NCBI GenBank assembly: GCA_047602905.1
Contig: JBLKOP010000002.1
Location: 1-64,000 of the forward strand
Length of the DNA: 64,000 nucleotides
Origin: SKIA01 sp047602905
GTDB lineage: Archaea; Nanobdellota; Nanobdellia; Woesearchaeales; SKIA01
Direction of reading: 5' to 3'
The notes beneath the pieces were generated by a model, which did no database searches, was not told the origin of the DNA, and saw only the letters and a program-made list of their open reading frames with translations. Shown here one piece after another: positions 43,020-51,305 of the stretch. Numbering within the stretch: the first letter of the stretch is position 1; each line of letters begins with the position of its first letter. The translations under genes and the position numbers were made by a program.

Positions 43020-43544
43020 CTAGCAGTTTCTTGCAGCTGCTCGTATCTCTTCTTCGGTGTTTATTCCTGTGGGTAGTACTTGTGCTTGTCCTCCTGGGCA
43101 GATGAGTATTACGGGTGTTTCTAGTACTTTCATTACGCCTGTGCTAAATGCTCGTATGAGTTTTGTGTTAAAATCAGGGTCTGCTGCTGTGTATGCTCCA
43201 GAAAAATTGTTTTTTTCTGCAAACGTGATGACGTCTTGGGTTGTTTCTGCTGGGTCAACTCCTACTGCTATGTATGCGTAGCCTGTTTGTGCAAGTATTC
43301 GTTGTTGTTCTACGCAACTATTACACCAAGTAGCGAATGGTTGTAGCAACAGTGTGTGTGCTTGGTAGTCGTTTATGCGAAATTCTTTTTGTGTAAATGC
43401 GTTGGTTAGGGTGTAGGTCTTGTATTCTGTGTTTGTTGTTTGACTTGCGATATTGGTTATTGGGTTGACTACTTCTTTGTTTGCTTCCTCGCAAGCAACA
43501 AATAGTACTATGATGAATAATAGAAGTATCCATGTGTGTTTCAT
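43020..43544 (-). CDS. Membrane-anchored thioredoxin-like protein (TlpA/ResA type)
   Basis: A 174-residue protein starting with a hydrophobic signal and a lipobox-like LFVAC, so probably lipid-anchored outside the membrane. The thioredoxin fold follows with WCNSC (CxxC) and a later cis-Pro strand (LETPVILICPGG). TlpA-type proteins reduce disulfides or haem-binding sites using electrons passed by CcdA, which is encoded in the same operon upstream. Confidence 0.8.
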   Translation of the reverse strand: MKHTWILLLFIIVLFVACEEANKEVVNPITNIASQTTNTEYKTYTLTNAFTQKEFRINDYQAHTLLLQPFATWCNSCVEQQRILAQTGYAYIAVGVDPAETTQDVITFAEKNNFSGAYTAADPDFNTKLIRAFSTGVMKVLETPVILICPGGQAQVLPTGINTEEEIRAAARNC

Positions 43545-43567
43545 GTGTTCTTTACGGTTCTTTTGCT

Positions 43568-44245
43568 TTATAAGAATATCCAGTATAGCAGGAGTTCTCC
43601 TGCGTTTCCTAGTGCGTGGATGATGAATGGTCCAAGTAAGCTTTTTGTTCGGTAATACACCCAGCAAGCTATGGTTGCTAAGACAGCTACGTACAGTAGC
43701 ATTGGCACGTTTTTTATTCCTGCGTAGAAGAGTCCTGCGTGTAGCGCTACTTCACAAACAACAGTAACGAGGATGGGTATCCAGGGTTTTGTTGTGTAGC
43801 GAGTTAGTGTTGTTTGTAGTGCTCCTCGAAACAGGAGTTCTTCTGCGAGTGGTCCGAGTATTCCCCAGGTAAACAAGAAACCTATAGCGACTAAGAGAGT
43901 TGGGTTTGTTGGTACGTTGTACGCTGCGAAGAGTCCTTCTTGGTTGTCTACAAAGAAGAGTGTTATTGCTGCAAGCACTCCTATTGCTGTGCTTGTTAGT
44001 AACAACTGTTTTTTGTATACAAAACCCCATTCTCGTAGGGGTTCTAGTTGCGCAAGAAAGTATAGCATGACTAAAACGAGCAGTATGCCGTGCGTGAATA
44101 TTGTTCGTAGCCACGGGTTATCTTCGTAGAGTGCTTCTCCAAAGAGGGTGAGTCCTAGTTGTGCGAAGAGTTCTTGAATGAGAGGGATGAATAAGAGGAG
44201 TAGGAGTATGGAAGTAACGATTTTTGTTATGCGTAAAGAGTTCAT
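43568..44245 (-). CDS. CPBP-family intramembrane metalloprotease
   Basis: A 225-residue membrane protein with about seven helices and the CPBP motifs EELLFRGALQ (EExxxR), the FxxxH-like EVALHAGLF, and FIIHALGN near the end. Members cleave within membranes or modify prenylated or bacteriocin-type peptides. It sits between ccdA-like and tlpA-like genes. Confidence 0.82.
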   Translation of the reverse strand: MNSLRITKIVTSILLLLLFIPLIQELFAQLGLTLFGEALYEDNPWLRTIFTHGILLVLVMLYFLAQLEPLREWGFVYKKQLLLTSTAIGVLAAITLFFVDNQEGLFAAYNVPTNPTLLVAIGFLFTWGILGPLAEELLFRGALQTTLTRYTTKPWIPILVTVVCEVALHAGLFYAGIKNVPMLLYVAVLATIACWVYYRTKSLLGPFIIHALGNAGELLLYWIFL

Positions 44246-44265
44246 ACACTTCTTTTTTTGTGTAC

Positions 44266-44985
44266 TTATTTATTAGGTTTCACGCTAAGACCCCCTAGGT
44301 ATGCTAGGTATGCTGGTACGAGAGGAAACACGCATGGGCTGAGAAACGTTACTGTTCCTGCAATGAATGAAACAAGTATTCCTACTCCTTGGTTGGCTAG
44401 TGCTGAGTCGATGTTCACAAACAAATTACTTGCCGCGGTGAATTCTGCTAGGTGCAGCATTCCGTTACTTAGGATGAGCACTCCAAGAAGAATGAGAAGC
44501 ACTCCAAAGACTATCTGTACTGCTCGTAAGTGCTTGTTGAATTTGCGTAGCGTATCCGTAAATGCGTCAGCAAGCACTCCTACGAGGATGAAGGGAACGC
44601 CTATTCCTAGGCTGTACGCGAGTAGTAGCCAGAAAGCACTTGCAGGACTTATTGCTGCTAGGGTGAGTATTGCTCCTAGTATTGCTCCTATGCACGGACT
44701 CCACCCTGCTGCGAACGCTACTCCAAATAAGAAGCTGCTTATGTACGCGTATTTGCTTTTTGTTGCTTGTACTCGTCGTTCTTGTTGTAGAAACGGTATG
44801 CGTAGTAGTCCTGTTAGGTACGCTCCAAACACGATAATAATAATTCCTCCTACGTAAGCAAGATATTGTTGTGCTTGTATGGAAGCACTCGCAAACGCTG
44901 TTTGTAAGAGAATAGCTGCGAGTACGAAGATGAGTGTGAATCCAGAAACGAAGAGGATGCTGTGTAAGACGAGTTTGTGACGCAT
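44266..44985 (-). CDS. ccdA: CcdA-family thiol-disulfide membrane protein, apparently circularly permuted
   Basis: A 239-residue protein with about six membrane helices that matches CcdA, which carries electrons from cytoplasmic thioredoxin across the membrane. The GWSPCIG helix lies mid-protein as usual. The other signature, FLSPCVFPLVPAYLAYL, which normally forms the first helix, is here the last one (about residues 210-226). Residues 1-180 correspond to CcdA helices 2-6. Moving one helix from N- to C-terminus keeps its membrane orientation. ATG 44985 is preferred to a GTG at 44991. It is followed by CPBP and TlpA-like genes. Confidence 0.82.
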   Translation of the reverse strand: MRHKLVLHSILFVSGFTLIFVLAAILLQTAFASASIQAQQYLAYVGGIIIIVFGAYLTGLLRIPFLQQERRVQATKSKYAYISSFLFGVAFAAGWSPCIGAILGAILTLAAISPASAFWLLLAYSLGIGVPFILVGVLADAFTDTLRKFNKHLRAVQIVFGVLLILLGVLILSNGMLHLAEFTAASNLFVNIDSALANQGVGILVSFIAGTVTFLSPCVFPLVPAYLAYLGGLSVKPNK

Positions 44986-45080
44986 AAACACGGTAGGGAG
45001 TGCTTGTTTTAAAAACTCGTTGTTTAAGCACTGGACATTCTCAACTAAAGCTTATAAGCACGCACTCTTCTTATTGTTTC

Positions 45081-45869
45081 ATGGCCCAGCGTATGCAGTC
45101 TCCTAGCAGTATTAATATGTATCGGCAGTGTCCTCGTAAATACTATTATCGTTATATCAAGAAACTTCCTACAAAACCGTCTATTCATCTCGTAAGAGGT
45201 ACGGTTGCTCATAGCGCTCTTGAGTATTTCTTCTCTGAGCCTATCGTTGAGGTGGGTGATTGGAGAACGAACTTGCAACGACACATCCTTGTTCTTCTTG
45301 AGCGTTTCTGGAGTGAGTCTGAGGAAGAATTTAGTAAGCTTGAGGAGACTCCTGAGGAGCTTGAGATGTACAAGGTAGAAACGAAGCAGATGCTTCTTCG
45401 GTGGGTTCTTGAGTTCTCAGAGCGAGTAGCTTCTCGTATGAGTAAGGGCGAGAGTTTTGAGGAGGCTTTTGGCGCTCTTAGCCCGCAGCAAGAAGCAAAG
45501 TACGTTGATGAAGAACTGCAAGTGATGGGGTATATTGATGCAATTGAAACCGTTGATGACCAAGTGCGTCTTATTGATTACAAAACCTCAAAAAAAGCAG
45601 AGATTACTAGCGAGTACCGTTTACAGCTAGGCATTTATGCTCTTATGTATCTTCGTAAGCACGATACTGTTCCTGACAAAGTAGGTATAGAGTTTTTGCG
45701 TCATGGAGGAGAGTACATGAGTGTTAATGATGAATTACTCTTGGATGCGCAGTTTGAGATAGAGCAGATTCATATGGTCACAAAAACTAGTGATATCGCT
45801 TATTACCCTAAAAACGTTACTCCTCTGTGTAACTGGTGCGATTTTTACGAGGTGTGTTTTGCGAAATGA
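45081..45869 (+). CDS. Cas4/RecB-like PD-(D/E)XK nuclease
   Basis: A 262-residue nuclease. The N-terminal QCPRKYYYRY contributes one cluster cysteine and GTVAHSALEYFF the GxxxH helix; the nuclease core has GYIDAIE and IDYKTSKK (D...ExK-like); the C-terminus has CNWCDFYEVC, completing a four-cysteine iron-sulfur site as in Cas4 and AddB. No CRISPR array or cas gene is nearby, so a DNA repair role is more likely. The next gene starts by ATGA overlap. Confidence 0.85.
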   Translation: MAQRMQSPSSINMYRQCPRKYYYRYIKKLPTKPSIHLVRGTVAHSALEYFFSEPIVEVGDWRTNLQRHILVLLERFWSESEEEFSKLEETPEELEMYKVETKQMLLRWVLEFSERVASRMSKGESFEEAFGALSPQQEAKYVDEELQVMGYIDAIETVDDQVRLIDYKTSKKAEITSEYRLQLGIYALMYLRKHDTVPDKVGIEFLRHGGEYMSVNDELLLDAQFEIEQIHMVTKTSDIAYYPKNVTPLCNWCDFYEVCFAK

Positions 45870-46342
45870 AACTTATTAATTCTTCTTGTGTTCCTTCGTT
45901 GTTTGTGCGCGCGCACCAAAACATCTCTTCTACTGATGACTTGTTTGTTGAGACGAACTATGATTTGTGGATGCATGAGAATAAGCCTGTTCACGTGAGT
46001 AAACGACACTTTTTTGAAAGCCCGTTCTCCTTTCAGCATAGTTATGAAGTTATTGAAGCACTCTATTTTACTGATACTCGCTCGTTATTCATTAATCCTG
46101 TGTTCATAAACGCTCCTGCACGCGCGTATCAAGGAATTTCTTCTTCTCACACTCCTACAAGCAGACTCTCTAGAGACCTTAACATCCCTGTAGCTAACCT
46201 ATCCTTCGTTCACGAGCCTGTGAGTGGTTTGTGGTTGTTTGAGCATACACGAACACCTCCTGCTACGCATACGTTTCTCATAAATTATTCTTCTGTTTGC
46301 TCATTTGTAGCACGAAACGCCGTCGATACGTTTAAATACTGA
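45866..46342 (+). CDS. Hypothetical protein downstream of the nuclease
   Basis: A 158-residue protein with mixed composition and no recognised motif. ATG 45866 overlaps the nuclease stop codon. It could be a partner of the nuclease or unrelated; the next gene, beginning the membrane trio, is 18 bases downstream. Confidence 0.5.
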   Translation: MKLINSSCVPSLFVRAHQNISSTDDLFVETNYDLWMHENKPVHVSKRHFFESPFSFQHSYEVIEALYFTDTRSLFINPVFINAPARAYQGISSSHTPTSRLSRDLNIPVANLSFVHEPVSGLWLFEHTRTPPATHTFLINYSSVCSFVARNAVDTFKY

Positions 46343-46360
46343 CTTTTGCCAAACGGTTGT

Positions 46361-46894
46361 ATGTTACGAGACGCGATTAACTTCATGATTAACTTAGGAG
46401 TTTATGATGTTGTTTTGCCGTGGCTTCTTGTGTTTACTATTATGTTTGCTTTGTTAGAGAAAACTAAGGTGTTAGGGGTTGAGGATGGTCATTCTAAGAA
46501 GAACTTAAACGCTATGGTGGCGTTAGTAACGGGTTTTATTGTTGTTGCGAGCACTGAGCTTGTTCGTGTGATTAATACTGTTCTTGCAAACGTAGTCTTA
46601 TTGCTGTTACTTTCTGTTATGTTCTTACTTCTTGTTGGAAGCTTTGGTCGTGATGAAGAAGCGCAACTTAATGATAGTTGGAAGAAAGCCCTTACTGGAC
46701 TCATGTTTATTGGTATCATAGTGGTTTTCTTATTTGCTCTTGGCTGGCTTGAGGGGCTTTGGAGTCTTGCTTCACGAGGTATTGACGGTACCGTTGCTGC
46801 TACTGTGTTGCTTATTGCTTTGCTTGTTGGTGGCATGGCGTGGGTTGTTGGAGGAAATAATAAAGGTAATAAAGGAGGAGATTCTAAGAAGTAG
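46361..46894 (+). CDS. Paralogous polytopic membrane protein 1 (pilus-like locus)
   Basis: A 177-residue protein with four or five membrane helices and a lysine/glycine tail. Its first helix region, YDVVLPWLLVFTIMFALLEK, closely resembles the equivalent part of the next gene's product (SDVILPFFLVFTIVFAVMQK), showing the two arose by duplication. No catalytic motif is present. The arrangement with coiled-coil, ATPase and FlaJ-like genes suggests a membrane part of a type IV pilus-like machine. The exact role is unknown. Confidence 0.6.
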   Translation: MLRDAINFMINLGVYDVVLPWLLVFTIMFALLEKTKVLGVEDGHSKKNLNAMVALVTGFIVVASTELVRVINTVLANVVLLLLLSVMFLLLVGSFGRDEEAQLNDSWKKALTGLMFIGIIVVFLFALGWLEGLWSLASRGIDGTVAATVLLIALLVGGMAWVVGGNNKGNKGGDSKK

Positions 46895-46896
46895 CA

Positions 46897-47493
46897 ATGA
46901 CAACGTTTATTGATTTAATCTACAATCTTGAGTACCTAGGAGTCTCTGATGTTATTTTGCCGTTCTTCTTAGTGTTTACTATCGTTTTTGCTGTTATGCA
47001 GAAAAGCAAGATTCTTGGTACAAACGAGGATGTTAAGCGCTACAACGTCATCTTAAGTCTTGCTATGGCTTTTGCGGTTGTTATTCCTCACATCCTAGGA
47101 ACGTACCCTCCAGGTATGAACGCGGTTATTATCATTAACTCTGCTCTTCCACAAGTAAGCGTGTTCTTAATAGCAATTGTTATGCTTTTACTTATGCTTG
47201 GAGCCTTTGGTCTACGCTGGCCTGGCTCTGATGTAGAAAAAAATGGAGGAGGAATTATTGTTATCGCAAGTCTTCTTATCGTTATTTACATCTTTGCTAC
47301 CTCTGCTGGTCTTATCGGTGGAGGGCAATTCCCTTGGTGGCTATGGTTCTTAACAGATCCACAAACCCAGACGATGCTTATCACTATTCTCGTCTTTGGA
47401 GTTGTTGTGTGGTTAATTACTCGTGATGAGAATAAGAATAAGGATCCTGTAACTGCATTTATTCCTAAAGACATTCGTGATAACGACAAATGA
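46897..47493 (+). CDS. Paralogous polytopic membrane protein 2 (pilus-like locus)
   Basis: A 198-residue protein with five or six hydrophobic helices and a polar C-terminus. It is a clear paralogue of the preceding gene in its first 60 residues, sharing the LPxxLVFTIxFAxxxKxKxLG pattern. It starts two bases after its neighbour's stop and overlaps the third gene by ATGA, so the three are one operon. Function unknown. Confidence 0.6.
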   Translation: MTTFIDLIYNLEYLGVSDVILPFFLVFTIVFAVMQKSKILGTNEDVKRYNVILSLAMAFAVVIPHILGTYPPGMNAVIIINSALPQVSVFLIAIVMLLLMLGAFGLRWPGSDVEKNGGGIIVIASLLIVIYIFATSAGLIGGGQFPWWLWFLTDPQTQTMLITILVFGVVVWLITRDENKNKDPVTAFIPKDIRDNDK

Positions 47494-48083
47494 GCACGGT
47501 AACTCTTGACTACGGCGTTCTTGGACAACTCTCCTCGTTTCTTTTATGGTTACTTGTCTTTTTTGTTACGTATGGTCTTCTTAAACTCGCTGATCCCTTT
47601 AAGCTTGGTAAAGAGGGAAAAATGTATGGCTTGCTTGCGCTTGTCATTTCAGGATTATTAATGCTAAGTAACGTCTTTACTACGATGCTCTCGTTTAGTC
47701 TTCCTTGGCTAGCAGTTCTTGTCTTCATTATTTTCTTCTTCTTGTTTTTTGCAAAGATTTCTGGAGGAGATATCGGTGGTGGCGGTAGTGATGATGGCGG
47801 TGCTGCTAAAGGAATTTTTATTAGTTTAGTAGTGATTATTTTCTTGTTTGGTCTCTCAGCAGCTATTGGTGACACAGTCCTTGACGCTCGTAGCGGCTCG
47901 TTATCAGAGGACGTTCCTGAAGACACGTTTGTTCCTGCTAGTGACTCACAAGCAACTCCTGGTAGTGTGAACACGTCTGATAGAGTAGTTAATATTGCTA
48001 ACACAATCTTTCATCCTAACGTTTTAGGAATGTTCTTTGTTTTACTCATTGCTATGGCTGCTCTGCTTTTAATAACAAAATAA
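47490..48083 (+). CDS. Paralogous polytopic membrane protein 3 (pilus-like locus)
   Basis: A 197-residue membrane protein, a more distant member of the same trio (LGQLSSFLLWLLVFFVTYGLLKLADPFKLG). It has a Gly/Asp-rich loop in the middle (SGGDIGGGGSDDGG) and a predicted exported loop before the last helix. It is convergent to the proline-rich coiled-coil gene at 48089, with six bases between stops. Confidence 0.58.
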   Translation: MSTVTLDYGVLGQLSSFLLWLLVFFVTYGLLKLADPFKLGKEGKMYGLLALVISGLLMLSNVFTTMLSFSLPWLAVLVFIIFFFLFFAKISGGDIGGGGSDDGGAAKGIFISLVVIIFLFGLSAAIGDTVLDARSGSLSEDVPEDTFVPASDSQATPGSVNTSDRVVNIANTIFHPNVLGMFFVLLIAMAALLLITK

Positions 48084-48088
48084 AGGTT

Positions 48089-48565
48089 TTATGATAATCG
48101 TTTCGTGATTTCGTCAAGTTGCTTAACGTTATCCGTGAATGTAGGAAGGACTTTGCTAAAGACTTTCTCCATTGCTTTAATCTCCGCACCTACTTCTAAA
48201 ATGTTTTTGTCGTAATCCTCAATTTTTCCTATAAGTGCTGCGTGTAACTTATCAAAACGGTCTTTTACGTCCTCAAACTGCTGGCTAAGAATGGTTATTC
48301 GTTGCTCGCTGCGGTTCTTCCACTCAACAATCTTTCTGATATCCTCTTCTATGTATTGCCAGCGCTCCTCAATAATTGCTTCTACGTACTCCTCTGTGCT
48401 GATATCATTTGTTGGTTCTTGTACTCGTTGCGTATTCACACTAGGTTGTGTGGGGGGTTGTTGAGTAGCAGGAGGTGCTGGTTCTTGTGCTGGTCTCTCA
48501 CCGCCGCCCATAGGAGGGGGTGGAGGAGGAAGATTAGAAGGTTCTTGTGCCAATAAATTACTCAC
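48089..48565 (-). CDS. Proline-rich coiled-coil protein
   Basis: A 158-residue protein. Residues 1-50 are Pro/Gln-rich and disordered; residues about 55-158 are a long charged helix with heptad leucines. It resembles in layout the soluble FlaC/ArlC-type scaffolding proteins that sit under archaellum motors, but I cannot confirm homology. It is encoded opposite the membrane trio and next to the ATPase gene. Confidence 0.5.
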   Translation of the reverse strand: MSNLLAQEPSNLPPPPPPMGGGERPAQEPAPPATQQPPTQPSVNTQRVQEPTNDISTEEYVEAIIEERWQYIEEDIRKIVEWKNRSEQRITILSQQFEDVKDRFDKLHAALIGKIEDYDKNILEVGAEIKAMEKVFSKVLPTFTDNVKQLDEITKRLS

Positions 48566-48592
48566 CTACACCTTTTCTTGCTGCGGTTCTTT

Positions 48593-48970
48593 TTAAAGGT
48601 TTAGTTGTTTTTCAACGAGTCGACGAGCTTCTTCTTGCGTTAAGTACTGCATGGGATGAAAAAGCTCTAAGTACTTCTTAATGATAAGTACGTCTTCTCG
48701 AGAAGCAGCTTTCTTTACTTGCTCAAGAAACCTGTCTAGTTTGTCATCAATATCTGCAAGCATTCGGTGTAGCTCAACGATTTCTTCATCAATTCCTTTT
48801 ACTTCTTCTCGTAACTCCTTTTCTGTGTCTAGATAGTTCTCATCAAGCAATTGTCCTTTACGCCTAAGAGTGGTGTAGCGCTCCTCAAGTACTCGTAAGC
48901 GTCGTTGTAAGTCAGTCATTGCTCGCGCAGTGCTTGTCTGGGTGTTTTCAGGAGGAGTTTTTTGTGCCAT
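48593..48970 (-). CDS. Coiled-coil protein, possible FlaD/E-like
   Basis: A 125-residue charged helical protein with coiled coil through about residue 85, then a compact end, EDVLIIKKYLELFHPMQYLTQEEARRLVEKQ, similar in type to short C-terminal domains of archaellum accessory proteins. The frame is open to 49054 but ATG 48970 is preferred. It shares a 76-base divergent promoter region with the ATPase gene. Confidence 0.5.
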   Translation of the reverse strand: MAQKTPPENTQTSTARAMTDLQRRLRVLEERYTTLRRKGQLLDENYLDTEKELREEVKGIDEEIVELHRMLADIDDKLDRFLEQVKKAASREDVLIIKKYLELFHPMQYLTQEEARRLVEKQLNL

Positions 48971-49013
48971 AAGGTTTTTATACGCTTGTGTTGCTATGTT
49001 TATGAATGCACGC

Positions 49014-49024
49014 GTTTTTATACG
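49014..49024 (+). promoter_or_regulatory. TATA box of the pilus ATPase gene
   Basis: GTTTTTATACG at 49014-49024 is centred about 28 bases before ATG 49047, so the ATPase message is probably leaderless. The same stretch in reverse could serve the divergent coiled-coil gene. Confidence 0.5.
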
Positions 49025-49046
49025 TTGCGCAATCAATGGGTGAGCA

Positions 49047-51305
49047 ATGAGCACAGGATTTTCCTACGAAGTACTCCATCAAGGAGAAGAAACTATTTTG
49101 TTAGTTGATGCTGAGAAGGCACTTATTGTTCCTAGTATTGAGGATAACGCTTTGGTTATGGAAGAAGCAGTTTCTCAGCTTGTGGAGAACCGCGTCGTTA
49201 CGAAAATCGTGTATGTTCAGCGACAAGATTACGAGTACGACTACGACCAGACGCAACTCTTAGCAGAAGTTGCTCGCGTGTATCGCTCCTTAGTGCATGA
49301 TAAATCGCTTTCTTTAGCTTCTTTGTCGGTGGATGGTATTTCTTCAGAAGTCGTGAATACTCGTTACACGTTTCTTAACCAATTAGTTCAAGGCACGCTC
49401 AAGGCGGACCCTATCAGCGCGTACTTGCTTGCTAAGCGTGAGCTGCGCAAATCAAGTATTAACAAGGATAAAAGCATTAGTGATTCTGAAGAAGCTGGTT
49501 GGGATGCGTATATGAGCGCGTTAAAAAAAGTCGTTTCTCTTATTGAAAAGACTTCGTTGTATCAGAAGCTAGAGGGTCTTATTGAGGGAACTGCTATTCA
49601 TGAACGAACGTATTATCGTAAGGTGTTCTTTGCGCAGATAAAACCTGATTTTATGTTTACGAAGGTTCTTACGCAGTACCCTAAGGGTGCTGAGGAGATT
49701 GATAGTTATTCTATTGGGGATACTGAAGTAACGATTTTTCGTCTTCCTGATACCGTTCATTACTTGTATCACTTAACTCCTCCTGAGTTTAAGCTCTCTG
49801 ATGATCAGTACGAGCTCTTAGAGACTGCGCGAAGAATTCTTAGTGATCATAAACCTACAGAGGATGATTTTGTTAATCCTTCTCGTATGAGAAGCGTGTT
49901 TAGTAACGTTGGTCGTGACTTACTTGAGGAGCTTGCTGTTAAGCAAGAAGTTACTCTTAGTGAGTCTGAGCTTGAGAAACTCACTGACATCCTTATTCGT
50001 TACACCGTGGGTTTTGGTCTTATTGAGGTGTTGCTTTCTGATGAGCACATCCAGGACGTTACTATTAACAGCCCTACTGGTCGCATGCCTATCTTCTTGG
50101 TTCATAGTAAGTACGAGGATTGTAAGACGAACATCATCCCTACGATTCCTGAGGTTGAGAGCTGGGCTTCTAAGCTGCGTATGATTAGTGGTCGTCCTCT
50201 TGATGAGGCTAATCCTATCTTGGATGCGGACATTACTATTCCTGGTGTTGCTAGTGCTCGTGTAGGTGCTATTGGTCGTCCTCTTGATAATTCTGGTTTG
50301 GCGTTTGCGTTTCGTAGGCATCGTGATAAGCCGTGGACGTTGGCGTTGTTTGTGAAGAACCGCATGATTACTTCGTTAGCTGCTGGTCTCTTAAGTTTCT
50401 TAATTGATGGTAACCGTACGTTCTTAGTCGCGGGTACTCGTAGCGCTGGTAAGAGTAGTTTGTTAGGAGGGTTTTTAGTTGAGATTATGCGTAAGTACCG
50501 CATCATTACTATTGAGGATACTCTTGAGCTTCCTGTGTATCAACTTCAAGACCTTGGCTATAATATTCAGAGTTTGAAGGTTGGTAGCGCTCTTGCGGGT
50601 AGTGCGAATGAGGTTTCTGCTGCTGATGGTATCCGCACGACTCTTCGTCTTGGAGACAGCTGTTTAATTGTGGGCGAGGTTCGTAGTACCGAGGCGCGAG
50701 CACTCTATGAGGCTATGCGGGTGGGTGCTTTGGCTAATGTCGTTGCAGGTACTATTCACGGGGATAGCCCGTACGGAGTTTTTGATAGAGTAGTTAATGA
50801 TTTAGAAGTTCCTCGTACGTCCTTTAAAGCAACAGATATTATTGTTGTTGCTAATCCTGTTCGTAGCGCTGACGGGCTTTCTCGCGTTCGTCGAGTAACT
50901 GAGATCGCTGAGGTTCGTAAGCACTGGGAGGATGATCCTCTCGTGGAGGGAGGTTTTGTTTCGTTAATGAAGTACAACCCTGTTTCTGACGAGCTAGAAC
51001 CTACTGACGCGCTTATTAATGGTGAGAGTGAGATTATTAAGAGCATCGCTGGTCGCGTGAAGCAATGGAGTGGTTCTTGGGAGGCTGTCTGGGCGGATAT
51101 TTTGTTGCGCGCAAAAGCAAAGCAGGTGCTTGTTGATGCTGCTGTTAAGCTTGGTGATGATCGTCTCTTAGAGGCGGAGTTTGTTATTCAGGCTAATGAT
51201 GCATACCACAAAATCGCTGAGCGTATTCGCTCTAAGGGCGGTTATGATGAGGAGGAGATAATTCGTGAGTTTTCCATCTGGATCCAACGAAACACAAATC
51301 TCTGA
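49047..51305 (+). CDS. Type IV pilus/archaellum-type secretion ATPase
   Basis: A 752-residue ATPase of the FlaI/GspE/VirB11 superfamily. Walker A is GTRSAGKSS (463-471), the Asp box lies in ITIEDTLEL (487-495), Walker B is IVGEVRS (541-547) and the His box is GTIHGDSP (568-575). A long N-terminal region of about 290 residues precedes the core, and about 100 helical residues follow it. Such ATPases power assembly of pili, archaella or secretion of proteins. The FlaJ-like gene overlaps its 3' end by 41 bases. Confidence 0.9.
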   Translation: MSTGFSYEVLHQGEETILLVDAEKALIVPSIEDNALVMEEAVSQLVENRVVTKIVYVQRQDYEYDYDQTQLLAEVARVYRSLVHDKSLSLASLSVDGISSEVVNTRYTFLNQLVQGTLKADPISAYLLAKRELRKSSINKDKSISDSEEAGWDAYMSALKKVVSLIEKTSLYQKLEGLIEGTAIHERTYYRKVFFAQIKPDFMFTKVLTQYPKGAEEIDSYSIGDTEVTIFRLPDTVHYLYHLTPPEFKLSDDQYELLETARRILSDHKPTEDDFVNPSRMRSVFSNVGRDLLEELAVKQEVTLSESELEKLTDILIRYTVGFGLIEVLLSDEHIQDVTINSPTGRMPIFLVHSKYEDCKTNIIPTIPEVESWASKLRMISGRPLDEANPILDADITIPGVASARVGAIGRPLDNSGLAFAFRRHRDKPWTLALFVKNRMITSLAAGLLSFLIDGNRTFLVAGTRSAGKSSLLGGFLVEIMRKYRIITIEDTLELPVYQLQDLGYNIQSLKVGSALAGSANEVSAADGIRTTLRLGDSCLIVGEVRSTEARALYEAMRVGALANVVAGTIHGDSPYGVFDRVVNDLEVPRTSFKATDIIVVANPVRSADGLSRVRRVTEIAEVRKHWEDDPLVEGGFVSLMKYNPVSDELEPTDALINGESEIIKSIAGRVKQWSGSWEAVWADILLRAKAKQVLVDAAVKLGDDRLLEAEFVIQANDAYHKIAERIRSKGGYDEEEIIREFSIWIQRNTNL

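Noticed and set aside
46361..48083. Reading the membrane trio as archaellum ArlF/ArlG/ArlJ subunits
   Set aside because: Helix number and motifs do not match those families; only the ATPase and FlaJ-like protein can be assigned confidently.
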